Assembly: GCA_013368375.1 (NCBI GenBank)
Contig: JAACJP010000005.1
Span: 1,302,001-1,366,000, forward strand
Origin: Tricholomella constricta
Taxonomy: Eukaryota; Basidiomycota; Agaricomycetes; Agaricales; Lyophyllaceae
Direction: 5' to 3'
DNA: 64,000 bases
The notes beneath the pieces are model-generated. The model searched no databases. It had not been told where the DNA came from and saw nothing but the letters and a program-made list of their open reading frames with translations. Shown piece by piece: positions 57,744-64,000 of this stretch; the first letter of the stretch is position 1, and every line of letters begins with the position of its first letter. Position numbers and translations under genes: made by a program.

Positions 57744-58980
57744 ATGGCCTACGTTCAAGTCGAGGCCGACGATGCAAGTACTTTCTCTCTGCTCATTCAG
57801 AAACCTGACCTTTTACTATGCGCAGAGACTCGAAGAAGGCCCTGAAGGTCTTCAATTCAAATGTCAGTTCCCATTGCCAAGGGTTCATTACTGCATTGGA
57901 ATACTCAATGCGCTTCTTTCAGCTTTTTTACGTGCAGACAGTGGCGCTGGAGGCGGCAACCTAGGGAACGTAGAGCCACAGGGCAGGTCTCCAGGCCTCG
58001 GCAATGCAGATCGAGGTTCGTCCAGCCAGTGTTGCCCGACACGTATCCACTGATAGCTGGTCATAGGATACTTACAAGATCAAACCCAACGCAAAGGATC
58101 CTCCGCATTCTGGACCGTAGAGTACTACCAGTCGTATTTTGACGTGGACACGCAAACGGTTCGCTCTCAGCGCCTGACCACCAAGGATTTAACCCTGACA
58201 AACTGACCAAATTAGGTGCTGAAACGATGCTATGCCACGCTGCTCCCCACATCCTCGAACTACCTCTCCACACATCTAAACCCTCCCGACCTTTACGGTC
58301 CTTTCTGGACTCTGACCACCCTCATCTTCACTCTCTTCCTGTCATCAAGTCTAGCCGCGTCAATATCTGTCTACCTTTCTGCTCCTGGCACGGAGTATGA
58401 CTATGATTTTCAACTTCTTTCGGTCGCGGTCTCGCTGGTGTACGCATATGGGATCGCGTTGCCCGTGTTGCTATGGCTTGGCCTTCGATACCTTGGTGTC
58501 GGTGAGTGGAGTGTTGTGGAGGCCGTAGCAGTATGGGGGTATGGGCAATTTATATGGATTCCCGTTTCTGTAAGTCCGTCTTCTATTCAGAACCTTATGC
58601 ACTGACCTGGAATTAGGTGCTTTGCGTGATCCCTGTTCCAATCGTGCGCTGGGTCCTTGTGATCCTCGCGTTCGGCCTATCAGGATACTTCCTAGTTGTC
58701 AATGTGTATCCCATCCTTGCCTCTGTATGTTCAAGTTCATCCTATTGCATAATCACACGCTAATAAATCGCCTTTGAAGGCGGAGGCAAAGGCGACTCGT
58801 CTAATAATCATCGCTATTGCGGTCCTCCATGCAGCATTGGCTCTGACTTTTAAAGTCCTCTTTTTCAGCTACTACGTCGTCGAGAAAATCGGAGCGGATA
58901 TCCCCATTCCGGGCAGTGATTCCCCTGCAGCAAACACCACAGCCTCGTTACTGCAGAGGGCGTTTTTCTCGCTGCCATGA
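57744..58980 (+). CDS. YIP1-family membrane protein (YIPF1/2 type)
   Basis: Golgi/ER membrane protein of the Yip1 domain family that binds Rab/Ypt GTPases in vesicle traffic. The start at 57744 gives MAYVQVEADDA. Short N-terminal exons (phase joins partly inferred) give a Gly/Ser-rich cytosolic part (DSGAGGGNLGNVEPQGRS). The family signature FWTVEYYQSYFDVDTQTVLK then RCYATLLP follows. Five membrane segments come next: LYGPFWTLTTLIFTLFLSSS, LLSVAVSLVYAYGIALPVLL, SVVEAVAVWGYGQFIWIPVS, VPIVRWVLVILAFGLSGYFL and LIIIAIAVLHAALALTFKVL. The transposon at 52365-57600 lies only 143 bp before the start codon. The protein ends RAFFSLP at 58980. Confidence 0.9.
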
Positions 58981-59457
58981 TCCCATCTGCCAGGATGTTG
59001 AGCTGAGTGCAAAAACATGTGTATTGTAACCTACGGATTGAACAGATTTGATGCTGTCGAGCGATTTCCATTGTCGCCATCCTACTATCTTTCCGGCATC
59101 TGATTCGCAGCCTGCATGATGATGATCTTTTCCCAGAGCTTGATGGTCATTGTCGTGATCATCGAAAGCGAAATGTTAGGTCAATCTGAGGGCCGAACAG
59201 GAGAATGCGGACGAAGGGACAGATGTTATTTAAATACCACTGAGTTCTTTTCCTCGGCAGTGCGGAACCTAGAAATTGAGTAGAGAGTTGGGGTGGTAAA
59301 TATTTCCAGCGAAGATGTTTATTCGCAGATCCTTCTCCTTTTCAGCGATGCAATGTATTCGGGAGCAGGTGGAAGACCTCTGAAGACCTCCGTTACGATA
59401 ACTATTTTGAGAGGAAGTACCGAACGAACGCTAGACGACGATCGGAAGAATGGGAGC
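58981..59457. other. Convergent 3' region
   Basis: About 480 bp between convergent stop codons. No gene seen. Confidence 0.5.
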
Positions 59458-61379
59458 CTAAGCACCGCCGTCGATCTCCGGCCAGCCAAATTCCCCGACA
59501 TGCTTCCTCGTCGCCAGCGATTGAGCCCGCAAAGTCGTCCACGACGGCTCATCGGTCCAGACCTGCAGTGGGATTAGAACCGCACCACAACACGCGCGTA
59601 AAGACAGGATTTCTCGGACCCACCTCGTAGTCTGATGACCCCTTGCCAGGTTTCATCAACTGATAACGATAGAGTCAATAAAATTGCACGAATTGACAAA
59701 TGGTCCGCTTGCGTACCTCCCAGAACATCCAAGGCACTCCCGTCTATGATATACAGCAATCAACAAACGCAGAAGGGACACTGGATGTTGAATAACGACA
59801 TACGGAGATGAGCGTATTCGTGACGGCCAGGAGCTGGCTCTGCTTATTGCTCCCCAACGCGCCAAACTCCTCGTAGAGCAGTCGTTTTCCAGAGCTCAGC
59901 GCTATACCTTTGACCGCGTCGATCTTTGATGCGACATAGGTCGGATCGACGTTGTAGTCATGTAGGGCCACAATTTGGATGTTCGTACAGCTACGGAGAT
60001 CAAGGTATCAATGACCGGAAACCGGGAGAGGCCGCCACGGGGATACCTGAAAAACTGGGACTGCGTCGAAGTAGCCATGTCGGTCCCTCCGCCTGTGGAG
60101 ATCTTGATTCCGGTGCTGCCGAGGACGGAGCGGATGACGTTTGCACGGTCGCACCTGGCGATGGATGTATTGAACCCGTGCAATAATGAGATGGGAGCGG
60201 AAATAAATGGCGCTCACCACCAGTTAGGGGCGACTTGATTCATATGGCCCATGCCTTTAATTTGAGGCGACGATCAACGATTGGCATCCACACTGGTTGC
60301 ACAGAAGGATAGCAAATAAAAACATACCCTCGTTCTGAATTTCAAAAGAGAATATCGCATCTAAATAGCGAATCTCTATCACGATTCGGAAATTGCGTGC
60401 AAGCGAGAATGACATACCGGAAAGCTGATGCCACGGAACACCAAAGGCCGGGGACTGGAAGTTGAGTATGTGCTTAAGGCGCTTGTCGAACTACATACGA
60501 TTCGAATGTCAACGCGATCTACCGGGAGGTATATGGGTAGAATATACTAACATCGGCGACAGCATTTGCGTTGGTGTAGAACTTGGACGAGTCCGGGACG
60601 CCGTTTACACAACCGGTCACTGGGAGCGCGTATTTTGCGACGTACGCATCGGTGTCCCAACAGCCGAGCGCGTAGCTGCGCGTGGGCGTTTGTCAGGCGC
60701 AGTGAGAGACCGATAAGTGCCAATCTATGAACGCACCGGTCGTGCATCGCGATAACCAGCTTGATATCTGTATGAAATCAGTGTAAGTGTTAAAGAAGGT
60801 GGACAAACAAGTTTTGAGCGTCCGCAGGGGGGAGGGGGGGTGGAAGATATTGGGATCAATTACACATACCTCGGGGGTGTGCTTCAGAGGCTAGGGTGTC
60901 GATCAGTCGGAGGATGGTGTCGTCGTAGGATCCAACTGGCACGCGTCAAGATTTATTCAACGGACAGGGTGGCGGTAAATGTACCGGCAACGGTCTCAAG
61001 GTCATTCACAGCTCTCGCGCTCGAGCCTTTGGCGCCAGCCCCCACACGCGTGATAAATACGCGTAACACTGCACAAAAAAAGATCAATGTCTCAGCCATA
61101 GTGTCCGATGAGTGAGCCCCATCGGGCGGAAAACGACTGAATGATGGCTGCTCACGCTTCATGTCTGCGCTTTGCATCGCATCGAGGACCGACGCGCGGT
61201 CTGCTGCCTATTACGACTGATGAATTTCAACGGAAGCTGAACGATGCACGCCATACCGAGAGTGTATGGAGGAAATAGGCATTAGCGCCTGCGAAGTCGT
61301 TTGCGGCGACGAACCAGTGGGAGGGGTGTAAAGTGAGGGCGGTGGCTGCGAGAAGCAAGAGTGGCTGGAGGAAGAACAT
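59458..61379 (-). CDS. Glycoside hydrolase, GH5-like (TIM-barrel)
   Basis: Secreted hydrolase beginning MFFLQPLLLLAATALTLHPS (signal-like). Joined exons give HWFVAANDFAGANAYFLHTL, AMQSADMKVLRVFITRVGAG, LDPVGSYDDTILRLIDTLA, KLVIAMHDRYALGCWDTDAY, FDKRLKHILNFQSPAFG, FSFEIQNEGMGHMNQ (acid/base Glu after Asn), IVALHDYNVDPTYVASKIDA, LLYEEFGALGSNKQS (candidate nucleophile Glu), GIPWMFWE-like end and KPGKGSSDYEVW with TDEPSWTTLRAQSLATRKHV. The Asn-Glu and second Glu spacing fit clan GH-A, family 5. Subfamily is not assigned; mannan- or glucan-active enzymes are possible. About ten introns. The C-terminal exons (59460-59780) are the least certain. The stop is at 59458. Confidence 0.75.
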
Positions 61380-61806
61380 AAGGAACAAGGAGGCAAGCGG
61401 AAGCTTAGATATGGGTGTTCAAGTATCCAGGCTTCCTTATTTATGGGAGACTAGTCAGGAATTGTTGCGATGCCTTCCGCAAAGAAGAAGTTGCGGCCTC
61501 ATGTGATCTCGTTGCAGATGAGCAAGCACGGACTTTGACGACATCTGGGGAAAGTTGATATAGAAATAGATGGACACGGTAGAGGTTGGGAATCAGCAGA
61601 CTCGAGAGAGCGTGAACAGCATGAAGCATGTCAGCTGCCTTGAACGCTGCAGCTAGTCGTCACGTCGGACATATTCGCATTTGAAACATGTATGAAAGGT
61701 CCAGTATCGAAGGACAGAGTTCCGAGTCTCTGGAGATGAGGACTACGGTCAAGTTGCGGACTCGACAATCTTCCCACGTCCCATTCACCTCTAATTACTT
61801 ACAACC
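61380..61806. promoter_or_regulatory. Divergent promoter region, GH5-like / MIC12
   Basis: About 430 bp between divergent start codons. A 62-codon minus frame has no recognised domain. Confidence 0.45.
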
Positions 61807-62401
61807 ATGTCAATTCTCATCGGCCCAGTATCTGGCGCACTGGTCGCGGGCGGGGCAAGTCATCTTCACAATTTTCTCCAACACCTAACAGCGACTAAAC
61901 GGAAATTGGGCTGTACACAGGTTTACTATGGCTTTTCCAACCTGATGCACACACGGTATAAATGTCGTCCGCCTATATCTCTTTCCATACTCACAGCACC
62001 TCTTATTCTACCAGAACGGAACAGCACCGCGCAGAGTACGCTCCCTTTCCTCCCCTCCCCTGCCAGGACCCAAATTAACGAACGTCGGGTAACTCTCGGT
62101 TAGCCTGCACGCGCTCAGCGTCCGCCTCGTCTCCACTCCGACCACACCCGCGCCTCCCCCCGCCGCGGCACGCATCACACACCACCCTTTCTCCTCGATG
62201 CTCAAAGACAGATGGAACCACGAGCTCGGGGCGCTGTTCGCCGGGTTCGGGAGTTGGGACCGTCGCGCCGTGGCGTGGGGCCGGCGGGTGCTATACGGAT
62301 ATGGGGATACGAATGGACTTGGACTCGAAGAGGGCGAGGACACAACAAATCGCGATCCCGCGGAACTCGAACAGTTGCAGAAGGACCCTTCGTCAACATA
62401 G
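61807..62401 (+). CDS. MIC12: MICOS subunit MIC12 (Aim5-like)
   Basis: Small mitochondrial inner-membrane protein of the MICOS crista-junction complex. The start is at 61807: MSILIGPVSGALVAGG, then across an intron VYYGFSNLMHTRTEQHRAD, LHALSVRLVSTPTTPAPPPA, ARITHHPFSSMLKDRWNHEL and DRRAVAWGRRVLYGYG. This is the pattern of fungal MIC12: a glycine-rich membrane segment, TRTEQHR, LS.RL, P-rich linker and a W.RR.LYG end. The first intron must use a GC donor (GGG/GCAAGT) to keep the frame; the other two use GT. It ends QKDPSST at 62401. Confidence 0.85.
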
Positions 62402-62911
62402 ATGCTTTTTTGGATGCCTCCGCGACTTTTGTTTCGAAACCAGGACTGTGCGTGAACACCAGAAGCTGACTTTCAGGTGCTTCCGCCCATGAATAAAACA
62501 AAAATCATCTTTGCCTCTCGAAGATTAGTACTATCTTATGCCTCCTTGCCTTAGAGTGAAGGCCTCCAAGATGCACTCTGAGAGGGAAATTGTTGTTGAG
62601 GTTCGTTACTTCCTAGGCCTGTGATTTTGAGACTGCCGGGACGAGACCCATTGACAGTAATGATTGGCAATGTCAAGGCTATACTGAAGCTTGTTACATT
62701 TCCGCAAGTGTTCATACTGACCTGTATCAAGATCTCAGGATACTGTATGCTGGCAAAGACTGACGCTGATATCAAACTGATATGAAGGGGACTGCCGTCG
62801 CCTTCGGTGAATGAGGGCATCTGGCGCGTCCCTGTCAGTGCTCAGCTTATACTTTGGCATCTTGTGGGACAGCCTCAATCGCTTGTCCCTCCTCCGTATC
62901 ACATCGAAGAC
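62402..62911. other. Intergenic, no gene seen
   Basis: About 510 bp. A 90-codon minus frame at 62551-62820 has no recognised domain. Treated as 3' UTR of MIC12 plus promoter of the next gene. Confidence 0.45.
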
Positions 62912-63917
62912 ATGTCCTGGTTGGCCAATTTTTCCCCTAACGAGCTAAACGAAAGCCCTAGACCTTCGGATGCGGTCTTAGCAACCCTTTCCAAAGCTGC
63001 GAACGTCGCCCCCGTTCCGTATCTACAGGAGGCTGCTGCTTTGGCCCTGCTCATAACAGAGATAGCTCAGGTGTGTCTTCAGCCTAATTGACATTTAGGC
63101 GCTTATTGAATTACATGCTCTTGAAAAGAATGTGAAGAACAACAAGCGAGCTTTCCGGAACCTTGCGCGAGATGCATCTTCGCTCGTGTACATACTGCTC
63201 TTCAACGACAAGACGCTTGTCCGATCTAAGGTCGATAATTCACCACCCCTTGCGCATTTGGAATTCGCGAAACAAGACTTAGCCACAGTCTGTCAAAATA
63301 CCTTATGTACCCTTCGTAAAGCGACTGACATGCAGTGAACTATATCTACCCCGTTTACTAGGACCTTGCGAGAAATATACGGCTTCGCCAAGGAGCATCT
63401 ATCTCAAACCATGATCGTCCGAACCTTCCGCCGAAGAGCTGACGCGAGACAAATACGGGGGTATCTAAAGCGGCTCAAGGACTCAGTGCGCTTCTTAATC
63501 GTGCGTTCACCGCACATGTAATACTGGTGCTCTCAAATGACGTGACAGTATCTGTAGCTCGTGTCGAATGTTACTCTCCAGGAAAGCCTTAAAACGGTGC
63601 AAGAGTCGTTGGATGAGCTCACGACGCGGGAAAGCGATATGACTGTCGTGCATTCTGGGGAACATTCTTCAGCGCACGAAAGTAAAGGAGAGCGCATGCG
63701 ACGGCAAACGGAAAGACACGGGGAAGACGAAGACCCCACTGGAGCTGACTTGTTGCCAGGTCTCCGAGAAATGCACGGAACGCTCACGTCCGTCGGTAAC
63801 GATCAGAACACGTACATGGGTAGTCTCGTCCACAACGACTCCGGAGATAACTGTTCGACGACTCAGTCCCTGAATCTGGTTTATCACTGTCAGCCCCGGA
63901 GCAGATACAGTATGTAG
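62912..63917 (+). CDS. N-terminal helical (NLR-adaptor-like) protein, probably continuing off the right edge
   Basis: The start at 62912 gives MSWLANFSPNELNESPRPSD, VLATLSKAANVAPVPYLQEA and AALALLITEIAQ. After an intron come KNNKRAFRNLARDASSLVYI, LEFAKQDLATVCQ, IYGFAKEHLSQTMIVRTFRR, RADARQIRGYLKRLKDSVRF, LVSNVTLQESLKTVQESLDE and a hydrophilic Ser/Glu-rich segment. This all-helical pattern is what I recall at the N-terminus of mushroom NACHT/NB-ARC (NLR-like) and related proteins, akin to MLKL/HeLo-type four-helix bundles. The first intron could be 28 nt (63071-63098) or about 58 nt; both keep the frame. The frame ends at 63917, but GTATGTAG just before could be a donor to exons beyond the window. 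Confidence 0.65.
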
Positions 63918-64000
63918 CGATGTGCATTCGTTAAATCGACCTTTCAAACCTGTTTCGTGCAAGGCCTTTCCTTCTCGATGTGTGCGCAAGTTGCAAACAA

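Overview
The window comes from a filamentous basidiomycete, most likely an Agaricomycete (mushroom-type or wood/litter fungus). The evidence is dense genes split by many short (about 50-65 nt) GT-AG introns, a CBM1 secreted protein, a heme-thiolate peroxidase, a DUF7587 protein, F-box/LRR genes and remnants of basidiomycete-specific families. Gene models were built by hand from reading-frame homology and splice signals. Family assignments come from memory of conserved motifs; no search was run.

Left part (1-14.3 kb): a SMAP/Age2-type ArfGAP (3' end outside the window), MRE11, a GDP-fucose-type nucleotide-sugar transporter, a broken protease-like gene, FAD synthase, GDP-L-fucose synthase and GDP-mannose 4,6-dehydratase. 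The last two convert GDP-mannose to GDP-fucose, and the transporter would carry it into the Golgi. A whole GDP-fucose supply route therefore lies within about 8.5 kb.

Middle-left (14.3-26 kb): an F-box-like remnant; then a secreted protein made of exon-intron units repeated at exactly 296 bp, each with a Kex2-type Lys-Arg site; a repeat-rich, gene-poor stretch; a DUG1/CNDP2-type M20 dipeptidase; an intron-containing tRNA-Phe; and a CBM1 protein.

Middle (26-43 kb): an F-box gene beside a decayed relative, a SUZ-domain protein, a foldback element, an alpha/beta hydrolase, a DUF7587 membrane-anchored protein, an O-methyltransferase, a TCD/CsdL-type tRNA t6A dehydratase, a protein-kinase-like gene and a gamma-butyrobetaine dioxygenase-like gene.

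Right (43-64 kb): an orphan MaoC C-terminus ending in a peroxisomal SKL, a second inverted-repeat element, a DUF4743/Nudix protein, a heme-thiolate peroxidase, a gene-poor stretch with a tRNA-like SINE head, and an amino-acid permease. Next is an apparently complete 5.2-kb DNA transposon (52365-57600) with terminal inverted repeats, a perfect 9-bp target-site duplication and a 1560-codon-scale open transposase. It sits in the divergent promoter between the permease and a YIP1-family gene. After that come a GH5-like hydrolase, MIC12, and the start of a gene with an NLR-type helical N-terminus running off the right edge.

Most novel points: the exactly periodic Kex2-repeat gene, the intact transposon of unassigned superfamily, and the clustering of GDP-fucose synthesis and transport genes.
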